DNA of 64,000 bases from RYN-230 sp036509255 (GCA_036509255.1 DATCFY010000033.1:1-64000), one strand, 5' to 3'; shown: positions 49,430-58,886, counted from the first letter of the stretch. The notes: a model not told the origin generated them from the sequence alone. Translations and numbers: made by a program.

Positions 49430-50164
49430 CTAGGCGGAGACGCCGCTCCCGACCGCGAGGCCGATCAGGAACGTGATGCCGGCCGCGAACGCGCCCAGGA
49501 TGAGCTGGCGCAGCGCGCCGCGCAGGAACGGCCGGTCGGTGAGCCGGGCCACCAGCCCCCCGCCCACGAACGCGGCCACCGCGGCCAGGCCGAGCGCCAC
49601 CGCCAGGTTGTTGAAGCCCAGCAGATAGGGCAGCAGCGGGATCAGCGCGCCGACCGCGAACGTGACCAGCGAGGCACCTGCCGCGATGTACGGCGAAGGC
49701 AGATCGTGATGGTCGACGCCGAGTTCCTCACGGACGTGCATGCCCAGGGCCTGCTCGGGATGGGCCGAGATCTGCTCCGCCACCCGGTCGGCCAGGTCCG
49801 CGTCCACCCCCTGTCGGCGGAAGCTGGCCGCCAGCTCCATCTGCTCCGACTCGGCGTTGTGCTTCAGCTCGTGCTCTTCCTTGCGGACCTCAGCCTGGAT
49901 GAGCTCGTTCTGTGAGGAGACCGACACGTACTCGCCGGTCGCCATCGAGAAGGCGCCGGCCGCCAGCCCGGCCAGGCCGGTCAGCACGATGAGGTGCGGG
50001 GACCCGCCCGAGGCGCTGACCCCGGCACCCACGCCTGCGATCAGCGAGACGTTGGTGACCAGGCCGTCCATGGCCCCGAACACGGCCGGGCGCAGCCAGC
50101 CACCGGACACGTCCTTGTGCTCGTGGCCGTGCGCCTCGTTCTGCTCGTTGATCTCAACCGTCAT
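49430..50164 (-). CDS. VIT1/CCC1-family transporter (iron/manganese)
   Basis: A 244-residue transporter. GWLRPAVFGAMDGLVTNVSLIAGVGAGV and MATGEYVSVSSQNEL contain family-conserved residues for metal binding; it ends with paired helices (LILGAFAAGITFLIGLAVGS). Members move Fe2+ or Mn2+ out of the cytosol. ATG 50164 fits the family; the frame is open for another 132 bp. Three hundred bp upstream on the minus strand lies a SigR-like promoter. Confidence 0.87.
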   Translation of the reverse strand: MTVEINEQNEAHGHEHKDVSGGWLRPAVFGAMDGLVTNVSLIAGVGAGVSASGGSPHLIVLTGLAGLAAGAFSMATGEYVSVSSQNELIQAEVRKEEHELKHNAESEQMELAASFRRQGVDADLADRVAEQISAHPEQALGMHVREELGVDHHDLPSPYIAAGASLVTFAVGALIPLLPYLLGFNNLAVALGLAAVAAFVGGGLVARLTDRPFLRGALRQLILGAFAAGITFLIGLAVGSGVSA

Positions 50165-50590
50165 GATGGGTGCCTCAGGGGTTCTGCGGTTCAGAAGCTT
50201 GTGTGGTCCGGGAGCTGTGCAGTTCAGGAAGCTGTGCGGTGCTGCGGGTCCGCGTTCTCGGGGTTCGCGCGGCTCTCCGGGCCTGCGCGCGTCCATGCCG
50301 TGGCGCGGTCCTGCGCGTCAGCGCGCATCCGGCCCGTATCGCCGGGAGTGACCGTCCTGCCCGTAGTCACGGTTCCAACCCCCGTGCCTACGCCATTATT
50401 CCAGTTCCGTGGCTGCTCGGGCCGTACCCCTCCGGGCAGCTCATCCCCGCCGGCGCGGGCCTGCTTAACTGGCCGGTCACGGTTTGGTTGCCCTTTGTCG
50501 GCAGTTCGGCGTGCGTTCCGGGGGATTCCCGGCCGGTAAAGGCAGCCTGATATGTGGGCGGATACCCTGATCAAGCTCCGGGGCGGGGGA
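50165..50590. other. Intergenic region between the VIT1-type and ABC transporter genes
   Basis: A 426-bp gap between divergent genes. It contains the SigR-like element at 50377-50402 (minus strand), imperfect repeats near 50170-50240 (GTTCTGCGG, CTGTGCGG variants) and an AT-richer stretch at 50380-50410. No gene is recognised. Confidence 0.4.
50377..50402 (-). promoter_or_regulatory. SigR-like promoter upstream of the VIT1-type gene
   Basis: On the minus strand GGAAT (50402-50398) and GTT (50379-50377) are 18 nt apart, an exact GGAAT-N18-GTT match. It is about 210 nt from the ATG at 50164, so the leader would be long. Weaker than the other two SigR candidates because of that distance and the TGGAAT context. 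Confidence 0.4.
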
Positions 50591-51814
50591 ATGCGTTCCA
50601 ACGTCGCGGGTACTGACCAGCGAAAGTCCCCGGTCCTTCGGCGGGGCACACCGGAAGGCCACGTCTTGATCACCTTCGAGAGCGTGACAAAACGGTACCC
50701 CGGGGGCACTGTCGCGGTGGACAGCCTCGACCTGGAGGTACCTGGCGGCCAGACCATGGTTCTGGTCGGCCCGAGCGGCTGCGGGAAGACCACCACGCTG
50801 CGCATGATCAACCGGCTGATCGAGCCGACCAGCGGGCGGATCCTGCTGGACGGCCAGGACATCATGCAATCGAACCCGTCGACGCTGCGCCGGGGGATCG
50901 GCTACGTCATCCAGCAGTCGGGCCTGTTCCCGCACCGGACGATCGAGGACAACATCGGCACCGTGCCGTTGCTGATCGGCTGGGGCAAGGGCAGGGCCCG
51001 GGCCCGGGCCCGTGAGCTCATGGAGCTGGTCGGCCTGGACGAGAGCCTGGCCAGCCGGTACCCGTACCAGCTGTCCGGTGGGCAGCAGCAGCGGGTGGGG
51101 GTAGCCCGGGCGCTCGCCGCCGACCCGCCGGTGCTCCTGATGGACGAGCCGTTCAGCGCCGTCGACCCGATTGTCCGAGCCTCCCTGCAAGATGAGCTCC
51201 TCAGGCTCCAGGCGGAGCTGCACAAGACTGTGGTGCTGGTCACCCACGACGTCGAGGAGGCCATCAAGGTGGGCGACCAGGTCGCCATCTTCCGGCCGGG
51301 CGGGAAGGTCGCCCAGCTGGACACCCCCGAGCGGCTGCTGGCCGCGCCGGCCGATTCCTACGTGGAGAACTTCCTCGGCTTCGACCGCGGTATCCGGCGG
51401 CTGTCGTTCCTGGCCGCCTCCGGGCTCAGCCTGGACGACAGGTCCGTGGTCGGCGAGGACACGTCCGCGTCGATGGCGGCGGACACCGCCCGCCAGGCGG
51501 GCGACGACTGGGTGCTGGTCACTGACGGCGGGCACCAGCCGCGTGGCTGGGCCGCGGTCAGCGACCTCGAGGTGCTGCCCAGCGGGTCGCGGGCCGGGCA
51601 GGCCAGGCTGGAACCGTACGGCCACACGTTCGACGTGCGCACCGACTCGCTGCGGGCGGCGCTGGACGCCACCGTCCTGTCGCCCACCGGCCAGGCGGTC
51701 GGGGTGGACGACGACGGCCAGGTGGTCGGGGTGACCTCGTACGAGCGGTTGCGGGACGCGATCCACACCGTGGAAGACGCGGAACCCGCCGCGGCGTCGG
51801 AAACGGCTTCCTAG
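50591..51814 (+). CDS. ABC transporter ATP-binding protein, glycine betaine/osmoprotectant type
   Basis: A 407-residue ATPase of the ProV/OpuCA class. Walker A is GPSGCGKTTTLRMINRL, the Q-loop YVIQQSGLFPHRT, signature LSGGQQQRVGVARAL, Walker B VLLMDEPFSAVDP, with a C-terminal CBS-like extension that in this class senses ionic strength or cyclic di-AMP. ATG 50591 is preceded by GGGGCGGGGGA. First gene of a four-gene operon with two permeases and a lipoprotein. Confidence 0.9.
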   Translation: MRSNVAGTDQRKSPVLRRGTPEGHVLITFESVTKRYPGGTVAVDSLDLEVPGGQTMVLVGPSGCGKTTTLRMINRLIEPTSGRILLDGQDIMQSNPSTLRRGIGYVIQQSGLFPHRTIEDNIGTVPLLIGWGKGRARARARELMELVGLDESLASRYPYQLSGGQQQRVGVARALAADPPVLLMDEPFSAVDPIVRASLQDELLRLQAELHKTVVLVTHDVEEAIKVGDQVAIFRPGGKVAQLDTPERLLAAPADSYVENFLGFDRGIRRLSFLAASGLSLDDRSVVGEDTSASMAADTARQAGDDWVLVTDGGHQPRGWAAVSDLEVLPSGSRAGQARLEPYGHTFDVRTDSLRAALDATVLSPTGQAVGVDDDGQVVGVTSYERLRDAIHTVEDAEPAAASETAS

Positions 51815-51816
51815 GC

Positions 51817-52494
51817 ATGGACTGGTCCGCCGTTCCCGGGCTTACCTGGGAGAGCGCCTACCTGGGGATCGTGCCCGCGCTGATCGGGCTGGTCGTCTCG
51901 CTGCCGCTGGGCATCGCCTGCGCCCGGTGGAGATGGCTGTATGGCCCGGTGCTCTCCGCCACCAGCGTGCTGTACGCGCTGCCGTCGCTGGCTCTGTTTA
52001 TCGTGCTGATCCCGTACACCGGCCTGACCGACACCACGGTGATCATCCCGCTCACCCTGTTTTCGCTGTGCGTGCTGGTGCCAGCTGTGGTGGACGGGAT
52101 GCGGTCGGTCCCGGATCCGGTGCGCCAGGCCGCCACGGCCATGGGGTTCGGCACGCTGCGCCGCCTGGTCCAGGTCGAGCTCCCGATCGCGGTGCCCATC
52201 GTGATCGCCGGGCTGCGGGTGGCCATGGTGTCGAGCATCAGCCTGGCCAGCGTCGGCCAGCTGATCGGCGTGAGCAGCCTCGGCTACCTCATCATCGACG
52301 GGTACCAGCGTGACTTCGCGACCGAGATCTACGTGGGCGGGGGTCTTATCATCGCGCTCGCGCTGGTCTGCGACCTGCTGCTGGTGCTGCTCCGGCGGGC
52401 GCTGACCCCCTGGCGGCCGCGCCGCGCCCGGCGCGAGGTCCCGGAAGTGCTGATCGGGCAGCCGGCCCCGGCGTTTCCAAGAGGTGCCGCATGA
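51817..52494 (+). CDS. ABC permease, osmoprotectant type
   Basis: A 225-residue permease with about five to six helices and the binding-protein-dependent EAA-like loop (RQAATAMGFGTLRRLVQVELPIAVPIVIAGLRVAMV). Starts 2 nt after the ATPase stop; its own stop overlaps the next permease (ATGA). Confidence 0.9.
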   Translation: MDWSAVPGLTWESAYLGIVPALIGLVVSLPLGIACARWRWLYGPVLSATSVLYALPSLALFIVLIPYTGLTDTTVIIPLTLFSLCVLVPAVVDGMRSVPDPVRQAATAMGFGTLRRLVQVELPIAVPIVIAGLRVAMVSSISLASVGQLIGVSSLGYLIIDGYQRDFATEIYVGGGLIIALALVCDLLLVLLRRALTPWRPRRARREVPEVLIGQPAPAFPRGAA

Positions 52495-53168
52495 GGTTCT
52501 TCAGCTTCGCCTGGAACTGGATCAAGCAGCCGCAGCAGTGGCACGGCTCCGAGGGCATCCCGGTCCGGATCCTCGAGCAGCTGTACTATACCGGGCTGTC
52601 GCTGATCATCGCGGCGCTGATCGCCATCCCGCTGGGCATCCTGATCGGGCACACCGGCCGGGGAGCGGTGCTGGTCGTCAACATCGCCAACGCGTGGCGG
52701 GCCATCCCCACGCTCGCCCTGCTGGTCCTGCTGACCATCTGGCTCGGCTTCTCGGTGCTGGCCTGGCTGACCCCGCTGGTCGTGCTGGGGATCCCGCCCA
52801 TCCTGGTCAACGTCTACGAAGGAGTCGCCGGGGTGGACCCGGAGCTCCGGGATGCCGCCCGCGGCATGGGCATGACGCCCTGGCAGCAGGTGCGCAAGGT
52901 CGAGGTTCCGGTGGCCATGCCGCTAATCGTTCTCGGCCTCCGCACCGGCGCGATTTTCGTAGTGGCCACGGCGACGATCGCCGCGTACATCGGCCTGGGC
53001 GGACTGGGCCGTTACATTATCGACGGGCTCGCGGTCAATAACTACGGGGAGGTCGCGGGCGGGGCATTGTTTGTTGTCCTGCTGGCCCTCGCCGTTCAGG
53101 CGCTTTTTGTCGGGGTTCGGCGTGCCGTCGTGCCTAAGGGCCTGCGCCAGCAAGGGCGCACGTCATGA
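52491..53168 (+). CDS. ABC permease, osmoprotectant type (second)
   Basis: A 225-residue paralogue of the preceding permease, with EAA-like RDAARGMGMTPWQQVRKVEVPVAMPLIVLGLRTGAIF. Two permeases plus a betaine-type ATPase fit the OpuC/Pro-type heterodimeric importer. The 4-bp overlap indicates coupled translation. The substrate-binding lipoprotein gene follows after 37 bp. Confidence 0.9.
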   Translation: MRFFSFAWNWIKQPQQWHGSEGIPVRILEQLYYTGLSLIIAALIAIPLGILIGHTGRGAVLVVNIANAWRAIPTLALLVLLTIWLGFSVLAWLTPLVVLGIPPILVNVYEGVAGVDPELRDAARGMGMTPWQQVRKVEVPVAMPLIVLGLRTGAIFVVATATIAAYIGLGGLGRYIIDGLAVNNYGEVAGGALFVVLLALAVQALFVGVRRAVVPKGLRQQGRTS

Positions 53169-53205
53169 TAGCGTATTAAAACTATCGGAAAAGAAGGGAA
53201 ACAGC

Positions 53206-54177
53206 ATGTTTCCGAGATCGCGGTTCGCGGCGGTCGCATCCCCCCTGCGTGCAGGGGCCATCGGCGGCCTGGCCGTCCTGACTGGCCTGGGCCTGGCCGC
53301 GTGCGGCGGCGGCAGCAGCAGCGGCGGGAGTGGCAGTAGCAGCTCAAACCCGCTGACCCCCAAGGCGGCGAAAGGCACGGTCGTCGTCGGCTCAGCCAAC
53401 TTCCCGGAGAACGAGCTGCTCGCCGAAATCTACGTTCTCGCGCTGCAGGGCAAGGGCGTGAAGGTTACCCCGAAATTCAACATCGGAGCCCGTAATGTCT
53501 ATTACCCCCAGGTGGTAAAAGGGGCGGTCAGCATCCTCCCGGAGTACAACGGGGCCCTGCTATTCGGGGTCGTCGACACGAAGAGCACCGCGGCGACCAC
53601 CCAGCAGGTGAACGCCGCGCTGCAGGCCAAGCTGCCCAGTTCCGTGGAGATCCTCAACTCCTCCTCGGCCCAGGACAAGGACTCGGTCACGGTGACCCAG
53701 GCCCTGGCCAAGAAGGATCACCTCACGTCGATCTCGGATCTCAAGCCGTACGCCAGCAAAATGGTCATCGGCGGTCCTCCGGAGTTCAAGACGCGCCAAG
53801 AGGGCCTGGTCGGGCTGAAGACCGTCTACGGGCTGAACTTCAAGTCGTTCGCCCCGTTGGACGAGTCCGGCCCGGTGACCCTGGCCGCGCTGAAGGACGG
53901 CAAGGTGCAGGCGGCTGACGTGTTCACCACAACGCCGCAGATCATCTCGGACAAGCTCGTCTCCCTGGCCGACCCCAAGTCGCTGTTCGCGGCCCAGAAC
54001 GTGGCGCCGCTGGTCTACAAGAAGGCGATGACCTCCACGATCACGAACACGCTGAACGCGATCTCGTCGCGGCTGACCACCAACGCCCTGCTCCAGATGG
54101 ACAAGGCGGTCATCCTGGACCACGCCAACTACTCGACGGTCGCCTCGGCGTGGCTGAAGGCCGTCGGCCTGGGCTGA
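53206..54177 (+). CDS. Glycine betaine/osmoprotectant-binding lipoprotein
   Basis: A 323-residue substrate-binding protein. The signal peptide ends in a lipobox (LGLAACGGG), so the mature protein is anchored to the outer leaflet by Cys. After a Ser/Gly linker (about residues 35-55) the ProX/OpuAC-type domain begins: VVVGSANFPENELLAEIYVLALQGKGV, ISILPEYNGALL-like, and a late VASAWLKAVGL. Ligand could be glycine betaine, choline or another compatible solute. RBS AAGAAGGGA precedes ATG 53206. Confidence 0.9.
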   Translation: MFPRSRFAAVASPLRAGAIGGLAVLTGLGLAACGGGSSSGGSGSSSSNPLTPKAAKGTVVVGSANFPENELLAEIYVLALQGKGVKVTPKFNIGARNVYYPQVVKGAVSILPEYNGALLFGVVDTKSTAATTQQVNAALQAKLPSSVEILNSSSAQDKDSVTVTQALAKKDHLTSISDLKPYASKMVIGGPPEFKTRQEGLVGLKTVYGLNFKSFAPLDESGPVTLAALKDGKVQAADVFTTTPQIISDKLVSLADPKSLFAAQNVAPLVYKKAMTSTITNTLNAISSRLTTNALLQMDKAVILDHANYSTVASAWLKAVGLG

Positions 54178-54232
54178 TCGTCCCAGCCGAGCGTCCTGGG
54201 CTGGCGGGCCCAGCGGTGCAACCCGGCTCGTG

Positions 54233-54276
54233 GCGCCGGGCGGGACTCACCCTCAGGGGTGGATCCCGCCCGGTGC
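54233..54276 (+). terminator. Hairpin terminator after the ABC operon
   Basis: Twenty-base arms (54233-54252 and 54257-54276) with three mismatches and a TCAG loop, 56 nt beyond the lipoprotein stop. Confidence 0.65.
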
Positions 54277-54395
54277 TTGGCGTTAGAGGGTCACCAGGGA
54301 TGATGAACCGGGGCGGCGATCAGCGCCGCCTGACCCACCCGCCCGCTCACCCGACCCGCGACCTGCCGGGTTGCCGACTCGACGAGGAGCCAGCG

Positions 54396-56063
54396 ATGAC
54401 TGCCGCCGATCCATCCGGCCCGCGACCGGTCCGTGCCCCCCGCGGCACCACCCTGTCCTGCCGGGGCTGGCCGCAGGAGGCGGCCATGCGGATGCTGATG
54501 AACAACCTCGATCCCGAGGTGGCCGAGCATCCCGACCAGCTCATTGTGTACGGCGGCTCGGGCCGCGCGGCCCGCAGCTGGCCGGCCTACGACGCGATCG
54601 TGCGCACCCTGCAGGACCTCCAGGGCGACGAGACCCTGCTGGTCCAGTCGGGCAAGCCGGTCGGGGTGATGCGCACCCATGAATGGGCCCCCCGGGTCCT
54701 CATCGCCAACTCCAACCTGGTCCCGCAGTGGGCCACCTGGGAGGAGTTCCGCCGCCTGGAGTCCCTCGGCCTGACCATGTACGGCCAGATGACCGCCGGG
54801 TCGTGGATCTACATCGGGACCCAGGGCATCCTGCAGGGCACCTACGAGACGTTCGCGGCCGTGGCAGCGAAGCGGTTCGGCGGCTCGCTGGCCGGCACGA
54901 TCACGCTGACCGCCGGGCTGGGCGGCATGGGCGGCGCCCAGCCGCTCGCGGTCACCATGAACGGCGGGGTCGCGATCGTCATCGACTGCGACCCGTCGCG
55001 GATCGCCCGCCGGATCGAGCACGGCTACCTGGACGTGGCCGCGGACGACGTCGATGATGCGCTGCGCCGGGCGGCCGCGGCGCGGGACGCCGGGGAGCCG
55101 CTGTCCATCGGCCTGCTCGGCAACGCGGCCGAGCTGCTGCCCCGGATGCTGGCCATGGGGGCGCCCATTGACGTGGTCACCGACCAGACCTCGGCGCACG
55201 ACCCGCTGACCTACCTGCCCCGCGGCGTGGCGTTCGAGGACATGGCCGCGCTGCGGGCCGAGGACCCGGCCGGGTTCACCGAGCGGGCCCGGCAGTCGAT
55301 GGCCGCGCACGTCGAGGCGATGGTCGGGTTCATGGACGCGGGCGCGGAGGTGTTCGACTACGGGAACTCCATCCGCGGTGAGGCGCAGCTCGCCGGCTAC
55401 ACCCGGGCGTTCGACTTCCCCGGCTTCGTGCCCGCCTACATCCGGCCGCTGTTCTGTGAGGGGCGGGGGCCGTTCCGCTGGGCCGCGCTGTCCGGTGACC
55501 CGGCTGACATCGCCGCCACCGACGCGGCCATCCTCGACCTGTTCCCCGACAACGAGCCGCTGTCCCGGTGGATCCGGATGGCCCAGGAGAAGGTGCACTT
55601 CCAGGGCCTCCCGGCGCGGATCTGCTGGCTCGGCTACGGCGAGCGGAACCTGGCCGGGCTGCGGTTCAACGAGCTGGTCGCGCGGGGCGACGTCCAGGCC
55701 CCGATCGTGCTCGGCCGCGACCACCTCGACTGCGGGTCGGTGGCCTCGCCGTACCGGGAGACCGAGGCGATGGCTGACGGCTCCGACGCGATCGCCGACT
55801 GGCCGTTGCTGAACGCGCTGGTCAACACGGCCTCCGGGGCGTCCTGGGTGAGCATCCACCACGGCGGCGGGGTCGGCATCGGCCGGTCCATCCACGCGGG
55901 CCAGGTGTGCGTGGCCGATGGCACCCCGCTGGCCGGGGAGAAGCTGGAGCGGGTGCTCACCAACGACCCGGGGATGGGCGTGATCCGGCACGTGGACGCC
56001 GGCTACGAAGAGGCTGCCGAGGTGGCCGCACAGCGAGGCGTGCGCGTCCCGATGCAGTCGTGA
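54396..56063 (+). CDS. hutU: Urocanate hydratase
   Basis: A 555-residue urocanase converting urocanate to 4-imidazolone-5-propionate with tightly bound NAD+. LIVYGGSGRAARSWPAYD at the start, AGLGGMGGAQPLAVTMNGG for NAD binding, ARICWLGYGERNLAG and DHLDCGSVASPYRETE (catalytic-region Cys) are family signatures. ATG 54396 fits the family; the frame is open upstream to about 54150 without homology. First gene of the hut operon; the next gene overlaps by 1 bp (TGATG). Confidence 0.93.
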   Translation: MTAADPSGPRPVRAPRGTTLSCRGWPQEAAMRMLMNNLDPEVAEHPDQLIVYGGSGRAARSWPAYDAIVRTLQDLQGDETLLVQSGKPVGVMRTHEWAPRVLIANSNLVPQWATWEEFRRLESLGLTMYGQMTAGSWIYIGTQGILQGTYETFAAVAAKRFGGSLAGTITLTAGLGGMGGAQPLAVTMNGGVAIVIDCDPSRIARRIEHGYLDVAADDVDDALRRAAAARDAGEPLSIGLLGNAAELLPRMLAMGAPIDVVTDQTSAHDPLTYLPRGVAFEDMAALRAEDPAGFTERARQSMAAHVEAMVGFMDAGAEVFDYGNSIRGEAQLAGYTRAFDFPGFVPAYIRPLFCEGRGPFRWAALSGDPADIAATDAAILDLFPDNEPLSRWIRMAQEKVHFQGLPARICWLGYGERNLAGLRFNELVARGDVQAPIVLGRDHLDCGSVASPYRETEAMADGSDAIADWPLLNALVNTASGASWVSIHHGGGVGIGRSIHAGQVCVADGTPLAGEKLERVLTNDPGMGVIRHVDAGYEEAAEVAAQRGVRVPMQS

Positions 56064-57343
56064 TGAGCCCGTCTCCCACGCAGGCGTACCGGTCCCTCTG
56101 GGATTCGCTGCTGCCCATCGGCCGGGAGCCGGGCACCGGCGGCTACCGCCGGTTCTCCTGGACTCCCGCCGACCTAGACTGCCGGGCCTGGTTCGAGGCC
56201 GCGGCCCGGGACCGGCAGCTGCGCACCGACCGGGACCGCAACGGGAACCTCTGGGCCTGGTGGGATGTCCCCGGCTCTGGGGGGCCTCCGCCCGGAGGGC
56301 TCCCGCCCGGGGGAGCGCCCCCGCGGGTCGGCACCGCCGTGGCCACGGGGAGCCATCTCGACTCGGTGCCGGACGGCGGCGCCTACGACGGTCCGCTGGG
56401 TGTGGTGTCCGCCTTCGCGGCCATCGACGAGCTCCGCGCCGAGGGCTTTACCCCGTCCCGGCCGATCGCGGTGGCCGCGTTCACCGAGGAGGAGGGCGGC
56501 CGGTTCGGCGTGGCCTGCCTGGGCAGCCGCCTGTTCACCGGGGCCATTGACCCGGACACCGCGCGGGAACTGCGGGACGGCGACGGGGTCACGCTGGCCG
56601 GGGCGATGCAGGCAGCGGGCCAGGACCCCGGGCTGATCGGCCGCGACGAGGACCTGATCGCGCGCCTCGGCTGCTACGTGGAGCTGCACATCGAGCAGGG
56701 CCGGGCCCTGGCGGACCTCGACGCCACTCTGGGCATCGGCGAGGGGATCTGGCCGCACGGCCGGTGGCGGCTCGACTTCGCCGGGCAGGCTGATCATGCG
56801 GGCACGGCCGCGCTGGCGGACCGGCGCGATCCGATGATCCCCTACGCCGCTACCGTCCTGGCCGCCCGCCAGGCCGCAGCGGAACGAGGTGCCCGGGCCA
56901 CGATCGGCAAGGTGACCGCCGAGCCGGGCGCGGCCAACGCGGTGTGCTCCGAGGTGCGGGCCTGGCTGGACGTCCGGGCCGCGGACGGGCGGACGCTCGA
57001 GGACACGGTGGACCAGATCCTGGGCGTGGCCGGGCAGGAGTCCGACGCGAACCGGGTCGCCCTGACCAGCCGCCAGGAGTCGTTCAGCCCCGAGGTCGAG
57101 TTCGACGTCCCGCTGGCGGGCCGGCTGGCGGCCGCGCTGGCCGCCCGCGGGTTCGAGGCGCCCAGCCTGCCCACCGGGGCCGGGCACGATGCCGGGGTAC
57201 TGGCCGCCCGGCTGCCCACCGCGATGCTCTTCGTCCGCAACCCCACCGGGGTGTCCCACTCACCGGCCGAGCATGCCGAGGACGCGGACTGCGCGGCCGG
57301 GGTCGCGGCGCTCGCGGCGGTGCTGCGCGACCTGGCCGGCTGA
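56063..57343 (+). CDS. M20-family amidohydrolase in the hut operon (allantoate amidohydrolase-like)
   Basis: A 426-residue dinuclear-metal M20 enzyme of the allantoate/N-carbamoyl-amino-acid hydrolase group: GSHLDSVPDGGAYDGPLGV (His, Asp), FTEEEGGRFGVACLGSRLF (Glu pair), HIEQGRAL, ADHAGTAAL, and PTGAGHDAGVLA. A Pro/Gly-rich duplication (GGPPPGGLPPGGAPP) sits after about residue 75. The position between hutU and hutF, with stop-start overlaps on both sides, suggests it hydrolyses N-formyl- or N-formimino-glutamate, replacing a canonical HutG, which is absent here. That role is inferred. Confidence 0.85.
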   Translation: MSPSPTQAYRSLWDSLLPIGREPGTGGYRRFSWTPADLDCRAWFEAAARDRQLRTDRDRNGNLWAWWDVPGSGGPPPGGLPPGGAPPRVGTAVATGSHLDSVPDGGAYDGPLGVVSAFAAIDELRAEGFTPSRPIAVAAFTEEEGGRFGVACLGSRLFTGAIDPDTARELRDGDGVTLAGAMQAAGQDPGLIGRDEDLIARLGCYVELHIEQGRALADLDATLGIGEGIWPHGRWRLDFAGQADHAGTAALADRRDPMIPYAATVLAARQAAAERGARATIGKVTAEPGAANAVCSEVRAWLDVRAADGRTLEDTVDQILGVAGQESDANRVALTSRQESFSPEVEFDVPLAGRLAAALAARGFEAPSLPTGAGHDAGVLAARLPTAMLFVRNPTGVSHSPAEHAEDADCAAGVAALAAVLRDLAG

Positions 57344-58749
57344 TGACCGGCCCCGGGCCGGCGGGCGGGCCGGAAGTCCGTCGCTGGCACGCCGAGCTGG
57401 CCTGGCTGGGCTGCGGCGACGTCCGGTCCGGCGTGCTCATCGAGGCGAGCGGTGGAGTGTTCCGTGCCGTCACCCCGGACGTGCCGCCGGAGGCGGTGCC
57501 TGCGGGCACCGAGCGGCGGCCCGGCCTCACCCTGCCGGGCCTGGCCAACGCGCACTCACACGCCTTCCACCGCGCGCTGCGCGGCATCACCGAGGCGGGC
57601 GAGGGCACCTTCTGGACCTGGCGGGAGCGGATGTACCAGGTCGCGGGCCGGTTGTCGCCGGACAGCTACCTGGACCTGGCCCGGGCCGTCTACGCGGAGA
57701 TGGCCCTGGCCGGCGTGACCTGCGTGGGAGAGTTCCACTACCTGCACCACGCCCCGGGCGGGACGCCCTACGCGGACCCCAACGCCATGGGCCGCGCCCT
57801 CATCCAGGCCGCAGCCGAGGCGGGCTTGCGGATCACCCTGCTGGACAGCTGCTACCTCACGGGCGGACTGGCCCCGGACGGGACGGCCATGCCGTTGTCG
57901 CCGGTGCAGCAGCGGTTCACCGACGGGGACGCGGGCCGCTGGGCGGACCGGGTGACCGCGCTCGGTCCCGACGAGCACGGGCTGCTCGCGCCGCACGCCC
58001 GGGCCGGGGTGGCCATCCACTCCGTGCGCGCCGTGCCGCCTGACCAGATGCACCCGGTCGCCGAGTGGTCGCACCACTTCGGGACACCGCTACACGCGCA
58101 TCTGTCCGAGCAGCCCGCGGAGAACGAGGCCTGCCTCGCGGCTTACGGGGCCACCCCCACCCGGGTGCTCGACGCCGCCGGGGCGCTGGGGCCGCGCAGC
58201 ACGATGGTGCACGCCACCCACCTCACCCGCCACGACATCGACCTGCTGGGCGGCAGCCGCACCTGCGTCTGCCTGTGCCCCACCACCGAGGCTTTCCTGG
58301 CCGACGGCATCGGCCCGGCCGGGGCACTGGCCGCCGCGGGCAGCCCGCTCGCGGTGGGCAGCGACAGCCACGCGGTGATCGACCTGCTGGACGAGGCCCG
58401 CCGCGTCGAGCTGGACGAGCGGCTGGCCTCGGGGCGGCGCGGCCGGTTCGGCGCCGCCGCGCTGGCCGAGGCGGCCACCGTGGCCGGGCACACCTGCCTG
58501 GGCTGGCCGCAGGCGGGGGAGATCGTGCCGGGCGCCCTGGCCGACCTGGTAACAGTCCGCCTGGACACCCCCCGGCTGGCCGGCGCGGCCGCGGCCACCG
58601 CGCTGGAGTCGGTGATCTTCGCGGGCACAGCCGCCGATGTGACCGACGTGGTGAGCGGTGGCCGTGACGTGGTCCGGCACGGCCGCCATCTGCTCGTCCC
58701 TGATGTCCCCGCCGCGCTGACCCAGGCCCTCCGCCCCCTGCTCGCCTAG
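57343..58749 (+). CDS. hutF: Formimidoylglutamate deiminase
   Basis: A 468-residue amidohydrolase-superfamily deiminase of the 5-step histidine pathway (N-formimino-L-glutamate to N-formyl-L-glutamate plus ammonia). LPGLANAHSHAFHRALRGITE (metal HxH), TPLHAHLSEQ, HATHLTRHD, and AVGSDSHAVIDLLDEARR (final metal Asp) fit HutF. TGATG overlap with the preceding stop. The next canonical hut gene, hutI, is about 1.8 kb further on. Confidence 0.92.
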   Translation: MTGPGPAGGPEVRRWHAELAWLGCGDVRSGVLIEASGGVFRAVTPDVPPEAVPAGTERRPGLTLPGLANAHSHAFHRALRGITEAGEGTFWTWRERMYQVAGRLSPDSYLDLARAVYAEMALAGVTCVGEFHYLHHAPGGTPYADPNAMGRALIQAAAEAGLRITLLDSCYLTGGLAPDGTAMPLSPVQQRFTDGDAGRWADRVTALGPDEHGLLAPHARAGVAIHSVRAVPPDQMHPVAEWSHHFGTPLHAHLSEQPAENEACLAAYGATPTRVLDAAGALGPRSTMVHATHLTRHDIDLLGGSRTCVCLCPTTEAFLADGIGPAGALAAAGSPLAVGSDSHAVIDLLDEARRVELDERLASGRRGRFGAAALAEAATVAGHTCLGWPQAGEIVPGALADLVTVRLDTPRLAGAAAATALESVIFAGTAADVTDVVSGGRDVVRHGRHLLVPDVPAALTQALRPLLA

Positions 58750-58832
58750 CCACGGGGGCCACGCCCCAGACCGCCGAGCACCGCCCATCACGCGTCAGAA
58801 AACCCCACCAGCCACTTTCGTCACACTCCTCC

Positions 58833-58886
58833 TTCATGATCATGACTTTGGTGTCGTTCTAGCGACACCAAAGTCATGATCATGAA
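58833..58886. terminator. Long inverted repeat between hutF and marR
   Basis: Perfect 24-bp arms (58833-58856 and 58863-58886) with a TTCTAG loop, between converging genes. AT-rich stem. Likely a bidirectional terminator. Confidence 0.75.
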
